Shown here: positions 39,962 to 48,536 of the stretch, one piece after another
Position numbering within the stretch: the first letter of the stretch is position 1
How the letters are laid out: every line of letters begins with the position of its first letter
NCBI RefSeq assembly: GCF_947500125.1
Contig: NZ_CANMRA010000024.1
Coordinates: forward strand, 1-64,000
DNA from: an uncultured Kocuria sp.
GTDB taxonomy: Bacteria; Actinomycetota; Actinomycetes; Actinomycetales; Micrococcaceae
Reading direction: 5' to 3'
Length of the DNA: 64,000 bases
The notes under the pieces: model-generated
What the model saw: the letters and a program-made list of their open reading frames with translations, nothing else
What the model was told of the DNA's origin: nothing
The model's database searches: none
Position numbers and translations under genes: made by a program

Positions 39962-40255
39962 ATGGACGACTCCCTGGGCCGGGAACAGGCCGTCAGACTG
40001 CACCAGGCGCTCGAGCGGGCGTCGATCAAGCACCGCCGGCTCTGGGTCCGCTACCTCAGCCTCGGCGGTAGGGCCGACGAGCTCGAGGTCGGCGCGTACC
40101 TGCACCAGTGCCTGGAGCTGCCCCCGCGGGAGCGGGACCTGCTGTCCTGGGCGGCCAACACCCTGCTCGACCGCCGCTACCACCCGCACGTGCCCTCGAG
40201 CGCCGACCTGCTGCGCCCGGGCAGCGACCGCGGCGTCCCGGAGCGCACCGCGTGA
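39962..40255 (+). CDS. Small hypothetical protein (97 aa), paralogue of 52557-52829
   Basis: RLWVRYLSLGGRADELEVGAYLHQCLELPPRERDLLSWAANTLL. Confidence 0.75.
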   Translation: MDDSLGREQAVRLHQALERASIKHRRLWVRYLSLGGRADELEVGAYLHQCLELPPRERDLLSWAANTLLDRRYHPHVPSSADLLRPGSDRGVPERTA

Positions 40256-40283
40256 GCGGCCGGCCCGCCGGGCGCGGCAGGGG

Positions 40284-41474
40284 TCAGTCGCGGTAGAGCA
40301 GCAGCGCCTCGCCCTGGCCGCCGCCGCCGCACAGGGAGACCGCGGCCTTGCCGGACCCGCGGCGGGAGAGCTCGAACGCCGCGTGCAGCGCCAGGCGCGC
40401 CCCGGAGGCACCGATCGGGTGGCCGACGGCCACGGCGCCGCCGTGGATGTTGGCCTTCTCCACCGGGTAGTCGAGGTCCCGCAGCGACTGGATCAGCACG
40501 GACGCGAACGCCTCGTTGATCTCGATGAAGTCCAGGTCCTGCACGGACCAGCCGGCCTTCTCGAGGGCGGCCTCGATCGCCCGGGACGGCTGGGAGTGCA
40601 GCGAGGTGTCGGGCCCGGCCACCTGGCCGGGGGATCCGACCACGGCCAGGTACTCGAGGCCGTGGCGCTCGGCGTACTCCCGGCTGGTCAGGACCACGGC
40701 GGCCGCGCCGTCCGACAGCGGTGAGGAGTTGCCGGCCGTGATGGTGCCGTCCTTCGCGAAGGCCGGGCGCAGCCTCGCCATCGACTCCGCCGTGGACTCC
40801 GGCCGGACGCCCTGGTCGGTGTCGACGACCAGCGGCTCGCCCTTGCGCTGCGGGACGGTGACCGGGGCGATCTCGTCGCGGAAGACGCCGTCCTCCGCGG
40901 CGCGGGCCGCGCGCTGGTGGCTCTGGGCGGCGACCTGGTCCTGCTCCTCCCGGGAGATCGAGCGCTCGCCGTTGCCGGACTCTGTGAGGGAGCCCATGGA
41001 CACGCACGCGGCGACGTCGACGAGCCCGTCCTTGGCCACGGCGTCCTCGAGCTTGAGGTCGCCGTAGCTCTTGCCCTGCCGCACGCCCATCGCGAGGTGC
41101 GGGGTGTTGGTCATGGACTCCTGGCCGCCGGCCACGACGATCTCGGCCTCGCCCGCGCGGATCATGCGGGCGGCGTTGGTGATGGCCACGAGCCCGGAGA
41201 GGCAGACCTTGTTGACGGTCTCGGCGGGCACGTCCAGCGGGATGCCCGCGGTGACGGCGGCCTGGCGGGCCGGGTTCTGCCCGGCGCCGGCCTGCAGGAC
41301 GTGGCCCATGACCACGTAGTCCACCTGCTCGGGGGCGATCCCGGCGCGCTCGAGCGCGGCCCGGATGGCGTGGGCGCCCAGTTCGGCCGCGGTGAAGGAC
41401 GCCAGGTGGCCCAGGATCTTGCCCTGGGGCGTGCGGGCGCCGGACAGGACGACGACGTCGGTGGCGGTGCTCAT
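40284..41474 (-). CDS. Acetyl-CoA C-acetyltransferase (thiolase)
   Basis: [50 protein letters not shown]. Confidence 0.95.
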   Translation of the reverse strand: MSTATDVVVLSGARTPQGKILGHLASFTAAELGAHAIRAALERAGIAPEQVDYVVMGHVLQAGAGQNPARQAAVTAGIPLDVPAETVNKVCLSGLVAITNAARMIRAGEAEIVVAGGQESMTNTPHLAMGVRQGKSYGDLKLEDAVAKDGLVDVAACVSMGSLTESGNGERSISREEQDQVAAQSHQRAARAAEDGVFRDEIAPVTVPQRKGEPLVVDTDQGVRPESTAESMARLRPAFAKDGTITAGNSSPLSDGAAAVVLTSREYAERHGLEYLAVVGSPGQVAGPDTSLHSQPSRAIEAALEKAGWSVQDLDFIEINEAFASVLIQSLRDLDYPVEKANIHGGAVAVGHPIGASGARLALHAAFELSRRGSGKAAVSLCGGGGQGEALLLYRD

Positions 41475-42175
41475 CGGTTCTCCTCAGCGCCGCCGGGGAC
41501 GGCGGCGGTCTCGGTGGGGACGGTGTCGGGGGTGACGTCCTGCAGGTCGGTGCGGAAGGACGCCTCGGTCTTCTCCCGGATCTCCTCCTCGGTGACCCCG
41601 GGGGCGAGGCTGCGCAGCACGAGGCCGCCGTCCTCGACGTCGAAGACGCACAGGTCCGTGACGATGCGGTCGACCACGCGCACGCCGGTGAGCGGGAGGT
41701 CGCACTCGATCTTGATCTTGGCGGAGCCGTCCTTGGTCACGTGTTCGGTCAGCACGACGACGCGCGGGGTGCCGGCCACCAGGTCCATGGCGCCGCCCAT
41801 CCCCTTGACCATCTTGCCGGGGATCATCCAGTTGGCGAGGTCGCCGGTGCCGGAGACCTGCATGGCGCCGAGGATCGCGATCTTGACGTGGCCGCCGCGG
41901 ATCATCCCGAAGGACGTGGCGGAGTCGAAGATCGAGGCCCCGGGCAGCAGCGTGATGGTCTGCTTGCCGGCGTTGATGAGGTCCGGGTCCTCGTCGCCCT
42001 CGTAGGGGAACGGGCCCATGCCGAGCACGCCGTTCTCGGACTGCAGCACCACGTTCACGCCCTCGGGCAGGTTGTTGGCCACGAGGGTGGGGATGCCGAT
42101 GCCGAGGTTGACGTAGTCGCCGTCGGAGAGCTCGACGGCGGCGATCGCCGCCATCTCGTCGCGGGTCCAGCTCAT
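41471..42175 (-). CDS. 3-oxoacid CoA-transferase subunit B
   Basis: [35 protein letters not shown]. Confidence 0.95.
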   Translation of the reverse strand: MSWTRDEMAAIAAVELSDGDYVNLGIGIPTLVANNLPEGVNVVLQSENGVLGMGPFPYEGDEDPDLINAGKQTITLLPGASIFDSATSFGMIRGGHVKIAILGAMQVSGTGDLANWMIPGKMVKGMGGAMDLVAGTPRVVVLTEHVTKDGSAKIKIECDLPLTGVRVVDRIVTDLCVFDVEDGGLVLRSLAPGVTEEEIREKTEASFRTDLQDVTPDTVPTETAAVPGGAEENR

Positions 42176-42909
42176 GCCTGGTCTCCGTTCTGCTGGTCGG
42201 CCCGCCCGGCCGGGCGGGGGCGGACGGTGCGCTGCTCGATGTCCTTGGGCGCGCCGCTGTACTGCGCGACGTGCTGGACGTAGACGCCCGGGGTCACGAC
42301 GTGGTCCGGGTGGATCTGCCCGACCTCCACGAGGTGCTCGACCTCGGCGAAGGTGACCTTCCCGGCGGTCGCGACGATCGGGTTGAAGTTGCGCGCGGTG
42401 TAGCGGTACACGAGGTTGCCGTCGGAGTCGCCGGTGTGGGCGTGGACCAGGGCGATGTCGGCGACGATGCCGCGCTCCTGCACGTAGGTCTCGCCGTCGA
42501 ACTCGGCGTGCGGCTTGCCCTCGGCCACGAGGGTGCCGACCCCGGTCCTCGTGTAGAAGGCGGGGATGCCCGCGCCGCCGGCCCGGAGCCGCTCGGCCAG
42601 GGTGCCCTGCGGGTTGAACTCGACCTCGAGCTCGCCGTCCAGGTACTGCTGGGCGAACAGCTTGTTCTCGCCCACGTAGGAGGCGAGGACCTTCTTGACC
42701 TGGCGGTTCTCGAGCAGGACGCCGAGGCCCTTGCCGTCCACGCCCATGTTGTTGGAGACCACCGTGAGGTCCGTGACCCCGGAGTCCCGCACCGCGTCGA
42801 TGAGATCCCGCGGGATCCCGCTGAGCCCGAACCCGCCCACGGCGAGCGTCATGCCGTCCCGCAGGCTCTCCGCCAGCAGCTCGGCGGCGTTGTCCCTGAC
42901 CTTGGACAC
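42172..42909 (-). CDS. 3-oxoacid CoA-transferase subunit A
   Basis: [45 protein letters not shown]. Confidence 0.95.
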   Translation of the reverse strand: MSKVRDNAAELLAESLRDGMTLAVGGFGLSGIPRDLIDAVRDSGVTDLTVVSNNMGVDGKGLGVLLENRQVKKVLASYVGENKLFAQQYLDGELEVEFNPQGTLAERLRAGGAGIPAFYTRTGVGTLVAEGKPHAEFDGETYVQERGIVADIALVHAHTGDSDGNLVYRYTARNFNPIVATAGKVTFAEVEHLVEVGQIHPDHVVTPGVYVQHVAQYSGAPKDIEQRTVRPRPAGRADQQNGDQA

Positions 42910-43051
42910 CCTTGTCCCTTTCTCTCGTGCGACTGTGACTCAGACCTCAATCTAAGGAGCCTCCACATGTCGGTCAACAGAACCGGCGGAACGCCAGTAC
43001 TTCTCCTCAGCATCCGGCCATTCGTGCGCCGAGTGTCCATATAGTGGAGCC

Positions 43052-43831
43052 ATGGGACAGGAGCGGACGGCGGGTTCGGGCACCCAGGTGGTCCACCGGG
43101 TGGCGCGGCTGCTGCGCGCCGTGGCCGGACAGGAGCAGGGCAGCACCGTGGCGGAGCTCGCGGCCGAGACCGGACTGACCCGCCCCACCGTGCACCGGCT
43201 GCTCACGGGCCTGGCCGAGGAGGGTCTCGTGGACCGCGCCGCGGGGACGGGGACCTGGCAGCTGGGCCCCGAGCTGTACGTGCTGGGCGCGGTCGCGGCC
43301 CACCGCTATCCGATCCGCGAGCTGGCCGGGCCCTCGCTGCGCCGGCTGGCGGAGGCCACCGGCGAGAGCGCGTTCCTGTCGGTCCGCCGCGGGCTCGAGA
43401 CCGTCTGCCTGGCGCGCGTGGAGGGTGCGTTCCCGATCCGCTCCCACGTCCTCTACGAGGGGCTGCGGCTGCCGCTGGGCGTGGCCTCGGCGGGGCTGGC
43501 GATCCTGGCCCACCTCCCGGACGCTGAGGTGGAGCGGGTCCTCGCGGCCACGACCGGGGCCCGCGCCGGCTGGGGTCCGGGTCACACGCCCGAGCGGATC
43601 CGGGACCTGCTCGCGGACGTCCGGCGGGAGGGCTTCGCCGTGAACCCCGGGCTGATCGTCGAGGGCAGCTGGGGCATGGCCGCCGCGGTCTTCGACGCGA
43701 CGGGGGCGCCGGTCTACGCGCTGAGCCTCACGGGCATCGAGCCCCGGTTCACCGGCGAGCGCCGGCAGCCCCTGGGGCGGGCCCTGCTCACGGAGGCCCA
43801 CCGGCTCTCCCGGGAGCTGGGCCACCGCTGA
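43052..43831 (+). CDS. IclR family transcriptional regulator
   Basis: VVHRVARLLRAVAGQEQGSTVAELAAETGLTRPTVHRLLTGL. Confidence 0.93.
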   Translation: MGQERTAGSGTQVVHRVARLLRAVAGQEQGSTVAELAAETGLTRPTVHRLLTGLAEEGLVDRAAGTGTWQLGPELYVLGAVAAHRYPIRELAGPSLRRLAEATGESAFLSVRRGLETVCLARVEGAFPIRSHVLYEGLRLPLGVASAGLAILAHLPDAEVERVLAATTGARAGWGPGHTPERIRDLLADVRREGFAVNPGLIVEGSWGMAAAVFDATGAPVYALSLTGIEPRFTGERRQPLGRALLTEAHRLSRELGHR

Positions 43832-43954
43832 GCGGCCCGGGCCGGCGGCAGACCGTCCGGGCGGCCGGGCCCGTCCGGACCGGCAGCGGGCGGTCCGGGC
43901 CGCCGGGCTGTCCGGACGCGGCACCGCAGCCCACCGCCGCGGCGTGGGGCGGGC

Positions 43955-44719
43955 TCAGCGCGCCGTCCAGCCGCCGTCCATCGTGTAGGAGGCCCCGGTG
44001 ACCATGGACGCATGCGGTCCGGCCAGCCACGCGACCAGGCTGCCGACGTCCTCCGGGTCCACGAGCTTCTTGATCGGCGTCTCGCCGAGCATGATCCGCT
44101 CCACCACCTCGGACTCGGGGATCCCGTGCACCCTCGCCTGGTCGGTGATCTGCTTCTCGACGAGCGGAGTGCGCACGTAGCCGGGGTTGATGCAGTTGCT
44201 CGTCACCCCGTGGGCCGCGCCCTCGACCGCGACGGTCTTGGACAGCCCCTCCAGGCCGTGCTTCGCCGAGACGTAGGCGCTCTTGTAGGGGGACGCCCGC
44301 AGCCCGTGCACGGAGGAGACGTTGATGACGCGCCCCCAGCCCCTCTCGTACATGTGCGGCAGCGCGGCGCGCACCAGCAGGAACGGGGACTCCAGCATCA
44401 GCACCAGGATCCGGTGGAAGTCCGCGGGGTCGAACTCCTGGAGGGGGGCGACCTTCTGGATGCCGGCGTTGTTGACCAGCACGTCGACCTCGAGACTCAG
44501 CTCGGCGAGCGCCGCGGTGTCGAGCAGGTCGACGGCCCACGCGCGGCCGCCGAGCTCGTCCGCGATGCGCCGCGCCCCGGCCTCGTCGACGTCGGCCACG
44601 ACCACGTGCGCGCCGGAGCCGGCGAGGGCCCGGGCGGCGGCCAGGCCGATGCCGCTCGCGCCACCGGTGACGAGCGCCGTGCGGCCCTCGAGGTCCTGCT
44701 GCTGGGGCGTCGGGGACAT
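43955..44719 (-). CDS. 3-hydroxybutyrate dehydrogenase
   Basis: SDR; TGGASGIGLAAARAL, YVSAKHGLEGLSKTVAVEGAAHGVTSNCINPGYVRTPLVEKQI. Confidence 0.9.
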   Translation of the reverse strand: MSPTPQQQDLEGRTALVTGGASGIGLAAARALAGSGAHVVVADVDEAGARRIADELGGRAWAVDLLDTAALAELSLEVDVLVNNAGIQKVAPLQEFDPADFHRILVLMLESPFLLVRAALPHMYERGWGRVINVSSVHGLRASPYKSAYVSAKHGLEGLSKTVAVEGAAHGVTSNCINPGYVRTPLVEKQITDQARVHGIPESEVVERIMLGETPIKKLVDPEDVGSLVAWLAGPHASMVTGASYTMDGGWTAR

Positions 44720-44913
44720 GGGGGTCCTTCCTCTGGTCCGTCGTGCCCGCGGGGTGAGGGGCACGGATCACCGCCACGGTATGTGATCCAGGCCATGTTC
44801 GCGAAGGACAGAGCCGCCCGGGAGCGCGCGCCGGGTCGTGTCACACGGCGTCATGTCCGTCATCCGGGCGCCGAATGGCGCAGCGCGCACGGGTGCGCTT
44901 GGATGACAGGGTC

Positions 44914-45011
44914 ACCATCCAGAGCGGCCGAGAGATCTGGCTCGACGACGCCGCAGCAACCCGGGCGACGGTTCCCCGTCCCGCCTCCGGTGCTACCGCC
45001 AGGACCGATGG
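44914..45011 (+). promoter_or_regulatory. SAM-I (S-box) riboswitch upstream of mini-MetE/MetE-like genes
   Basis: ACCATCCAGAGCGGCCGAGAGATCTGGCTCGACGACGCCGCAGCAACC...CGGTGCTACCGCCAGGACCGATGG. Confidence 0.92.
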
Positions 45012-45027
45012 AAAGGACGTACGACCC

Positions 45028-45357
45028 GTGCTGCACAGCGCCGACCGCATCCGCACGACCCACGCCGGATCCCTCCCCCGGACGCCCGCCCTGCTCGAGG
45101 CGAACCGGGCGAAGGGCGGCGTCCCGGAGGCCGAGTACGACCGGCTCCTGCAGGACTCGGTGATCGACGTGGTCCGCCGGCAGGACGAGCTCGTGGCCGA
45201 CCGGATCGAGCGCTTCGCCCGCCAGGTGGGCCGCGAGAACGTCATCGCCTCCACCGACTGCGGGCTGGGCGGGCGGATCCACCCGCAGATCGCGTGGGCC
45301 GAGCTCGAGACCCTCGCCCGCGGCGCCGAGCTCGCCTCCCGCCGGCTCTGGCTTTGA
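45028..45357 (+). pseudogene. Internally deleted mini-MetE (N- and C-terminal ends fused in frame, 109 aa)
   Basis: RIRTTHAGSLPRTPALLEAN...VIDVVRRQ joined to DELVADRIERFARQVGRENVIASTDCGLGGRIHPQIAWAELETL. Confidence 0.75.
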
Positions 45358-45390
45358 CCGGCACCGGCCCCCTCCGGCGCTCCCCGACCT

Positions 45391-45449
45391 TCCCGCCGTT
45401 CCCGCCGTCCCCGCCGTCCCCGCCGTCCCCGCCGTCCCCGCCGTCCCCG
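45391..45449. repeat. 9-bp VNTR-like repeat (CCCCGCCGT, 6 copies plus partial)
   Basis: TCCCGCCGT x2, CCCCGCCGT x4, then CCCCG, ending at the SD of the next gene. Confidence 0.95.
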
Positions 45450-45461
45450 AGGAGGACACCC

Positions 45462-46679
45462 ATGACCATGCAGAACACCGACCACGTGCAGACCACCCAC
45501 GTGGGCTCCCTGCCGCGCACCCCGCGGCTGCTCGAGGCCAACCAGCAGCACGCCGACGGCGCCATCACGTTCGAGCAGCTCACCGCCGAGCTCGCCACGG
45601 GCGTCGAGGACGTGGTGCGCCGGCAGCGCGAGATCGGCCTGGACGTCGTCAACGACGGCGAGTACGGGCACACCATGTCCAGCGCGGTCGACTACGGCGC
45701 GTGGTGGAACTACTCCTTCTCCCGCCTCGGCGGCCTCACCCCCTCCGACGAGGACCGCTGGGCGTCGACGGAGAAGAAGCGCTCCTCGCCCGGCCACATC
45801 GTGCTCACCAGCTTCCCGGACCGCCGGGACCGCGAGCGCTTCCGGGAGGCGTACGAGGACCCGGCGTCGGGCATCCTCACCGGGCGCTCCTCGACCAAGC
45901 AACCCAAGATCACCGGGCCGCTCCGCTACACCGGCCAGGAGGCGGTGGCCTCGGACGTCCGCAACCTCCGGGCCGCCCTGGAGGCCACCGGGGCGGAGAC
46001 CGGATTCGTCGCCGCCCTGTCCCCCGGCTCCGCGGCGCGGGTGACGAACGAGTACTACGGGACCGACGAGGAGCTCGTGTACGCGTGCGCCGACGCGATG
46101 CGCGAGGAGTACCTGGCGATCACGGACGGCGGGCTGACCGTGCAGATCGACGACCCCTCCATCGCGGAGTCCTGGGACCAGATCAACCCCGAGCCCACGG
46201 TCGAGGACTACCTGGCGTTCACGCGGCTGCGCGTCGAGGCGCTCAACCACGCGCTGCGCGGGATCCCCGAGGAGCAGGTCCGGTTCCACCTGTGCTGGGG
46301 CTCCTGGCACGGCCCGCACACCACGGACCTCGAGCTGAAGCACTTCGTGGACCTGATGCTGACCATCAACGCCGGCGGCTACACCTTCGAGGGCGCCTCG
46401 GCCCGGCACGCCCACGAGTGGAAGGTCTGGAAGGACCACGAGCTGCCCGAGGGCCGGGTCATCATCCCCGGGGTGGTCTCGCACTCGACGAACGTCGTGG
46501 AGCACCCCGAGCTCGTCGCGGACCGGATCGAGCAGTTCGCCTCGGTCGTGGGCCGCGAGAACGTCATCGCGTCGACCGACTGCGGGCTGGGCGGGCGCCT
46601 GCACCCGCAGATCGCGTGGGCCAAGCTCGAGTCCCTCGTCGAAGGCGCCCGCCTGGCCTCGGAGCGGCTCTACCGCTGA
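45462..46679 (+). CDS. Cobalamin-independent methionine synthase C-terminal domain (MetE-like) protein
   Basis: VQTTHVGSLPRTPRLLEAN, VNDGEYGH, HLCWGSWHGPH, ASTDCGLGGRLHPQIAWAKL. Confidence 0.92.
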   Translation: MTMQNTDHVQTTHVGSLPRTPRLLEANQQHADGAITFEQLTAELATGVEDVVRRQREIGLDVVNDGEYGHTMSSAVDYGAWWNYSFSRLGGLTPSDEDRWASTEKKRSSPGHIVLTSFPDRRDRERFREAYEDPASGILTGRSSTKQPKITGPLRYTGQEAVASDVRNLRAALEATGAETGFVAALSPGSAARVTNEYYGTDEELVYACADAMREEYLAITDGGLTVQIDDPSIAESWDQINPEPTVEDYLAFTRLRVEALNHALRGIPEEQVRFHLCWGSWHGPHTTDLELKHFVDLMLTINAGGYTFEGASARHAHEWKVWKDHELPEGRVIIPGVVSHSTNVVEHPELVADRIEQFASVVGRENVIASTDCGLGGRLHPQIAWAKLESLVEGARLASERLYR

Positions 46680-46702
46680 GCCGTCGCTGTCGACACCCCC
46701 GC

Positions 46703-46750
46703 CGCACCGCCGGGCCCGGTCCTCTTCGAGGGCCGGGCCCGGCGGCGTTC
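46703..46750. terminator. Terminator-like hairpin after MetE-like gene
   Basis: CCGCCGGGCCCGG tCCTCttcGAGGg CCGGGCCCGGCGG. Confidence 0.8.
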
Positions 46751-46911
46751 CGGCGGGCGCGGTCCCGGCAGGCGCGGCTCCGAGCGGTCCGCGGCGGGCG
46801 TCCGCCGCCGGGCCCCCACAGGTGCGGTGCGTCACATTGACGACGGACGAGTTGATCGTTCCGCACGGATGGTGACAGGTATCACTTTCATCCGTAGTAT
46901 CGTCCTGAACT

Positions 46912-46925
46912 ACCGAACGTTCGGT
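46912..46925. promoter_or_regulatory. TetR-type operator ACCGAACGTTCGGT
   Basis: Perfect 14-bp palindrome upstream of MFS gene; half sites recur at 53460 and 57854. Confidence 0.65.
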
Positions 46926-46982
46926 CATAATCCGTTCGGTTCCGCCGAGGACGTCGCCGTCCCCGACCACACTGGAGATCCC

Positions 46983-48392
46983 ATGGCGCACACTTCATCC
47001 GCCCCGGCCGGGCGGCACGAGATGTCACGCGAGGAGCGCAAGGTCCTCGCCGGCACCCTCGTGGGCACCACCATCGAGTGGTACGACTTCTTCATCTACG
47101 CCCAGGCCGCGGCCTTCGTCCTGGCCCCGCTGTACTTCGCGCCGCTGTCCGAGGAGAACGCCGGCCTCGCCCAGGTCGTCGCGTGGGCCTCCCTGGGCAT
47201 CAGCTTCCTGTTCCGCCCGCTCGGCGCGGTGGTCGCCGGCCACCTCGGCGACAAGTACGGCCGCAAGATCGTCCTGGTCCTCACCCTCGTGGGCATGGGC
47301 ACGGCGACGATGCTGATCGGCCTGCTGCCCACCTACGCCACGATCGGCATCTGGGCCCCCGTCTTCCTGGTGCTCCTGCGCATCATGCAGGGCTTCTCGG
47401 CGGGCGGTGAGTGGGGCGGCGCGGCTTTGATGTCCGTCGAGCACGCTCCGCGGAACAAGCGCGGGCTCTTCGGCGCCTACCCGCAGATCGGCGTGCCGCT
47501 GGGCATGCTGCTCGCCACGGGCTTCATGTTCGCCGTCACCTCCGCCATGTCGCCCGAGGACTTCCAGGCCTGGGGCTGGCGCATCCCGTTCATCTCCTCC
47601 GTGGTGCTCATCGTGGTCGGCTACCTGATCCGCAAGACCGTGGACGAGTCCCCGGTGTTCAAGGAGATGCAGCTGCGCAAGAAGGAGTCCTCCGCTCCCC
47701 TGGGCCAGCTGTTCAAGCACAACTCCAAGGAGGTCACCCTCGCGGCCCTGATCTTCGCCGCCAACAACGCCGCCGGCTACCTGGTCATCGCGTTCTTCGC
47801 CTCCTATGGCTCCAACGTGCTGGGGATGCCCCGGTCCCAGACCCTCGTCGCCTCCCTCATCGGCGGCGTGGGCTGGCTCGTGTTCACGATGTTCGGCGGC
47901 TGGATCTCGGACAAGATCGGGCGCGTGCGCACCTTCCAGATCGGCTACGGGATCATCATCCTGTGGGCCGTGCCGATGTGGTTCCTGCTCGACACCGCGT
48001 CCCTGCCGCTGTTCGCCCTGTCCATCGTGATCCTCACCGTGGGCCTCGGCCCGTCCTACGGCCCGCAGTCGGCGCTCTACGCCGAGATGTTCCCGGCCCG
48101 GGTGCGCTACTCGGGCGTCTCGATCGGCTACGCGTTCGGCTCCATCATCGGCGGCGCGTTCGCCCCGATGATCGCCCAGCTGCTGCTCAACGAGACCGGG
48201 ATGTCCTGGACCATCGGCGTCTACATCGCCGGCATCGCGATCGTCTCCTTCATCGCCGTGTCCATGGTCCCGAAGGACATCCAGGAGATCGACCTGCACG
48301 TCCAGGACGTGCACGAGGACTACGTCTCCGAGCACCCCGAGGCCGCGGAGATCCTCGCCGCCGCGGAGGCCGCCGAGAAGCAGCGCGACTGA
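46983..48392 (+). CDS. MFS transporter, metabolite:H+ symporter (MHS) family
   Basis: GTTIEWYDFFIYAQAAAFVLAPLYF, FRPLGAVVAGHLGDKYGRK. Confidence 0.94.
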   Translation: MAHTSSAPAGRHEMSREERKVLAGTLVGTTIEWYDFFIYAQAAAFVLAPLYFAPLSEENAGLAQVVAWASLGISFLFRPLGAVVAGHLGDKYGRKIVLVLTLVGMGTATMLIGLLPTYATIGIWAPVFLVLLRIMQGFSAGGEWGGAALMSVEHAPRNKRGLFGAYPQIGVPLGMLLATGFMFAVTSAMSPEDFQAWGWRIPFISSVVLIVVGYLIRKTVDESPVFKEMQLRKKESSAPLGQLFKHNSKEVTLAALIFAANNAAGYLVIAFFASYGSNVLGMPRSQTLVASLIGGVGWLVFTMFGGWISDKIGRVRTFQIGYGIIILWAVPMWFLLDTASLPLFALSIVILTVGLGPSYGPQSALYAEMFPARVRYSGVSIGYAFGSIIGGAFAPMIAQLLLNETGMSWTIGVYIAGIAIVSFIAVSMVPKDIQEIDLHVQDVHEDYVSEHPEAAEILAAAEAAEKQRD

Positions 48393-48415
48393 CCTCGGCC
48401 CCGGCACGCACGACC

Positions 48416-48455
48416 GAGCCGCCCGCCGGCACCCACGGGTGCCGGCGGGCGGCTC
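48416..48455. terminator. Terminator-like hairpin
   Basis: GAGCCGCCCGCCGGCACCC AC GGGTGCCGGCGGGCGGCTC. Confidence 0.85.
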
Positions 48456-48536
48456 CGCCCGTGCCGGACCCGCCCCGAGCACACCCCGCTCCCACCCCGG
48501 GGGCTCTCACCGGAGCCCCACCGAAAGGACTCCTCC

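Noticed and set aside
45294-46679. Longer MetE-like start that would include the (PPS)n tract
   Set aside because: Strong SD (GAGGAGG) with ATG at 45462 and homology beginning there; the extension would overlap the mini-MetE out of frame
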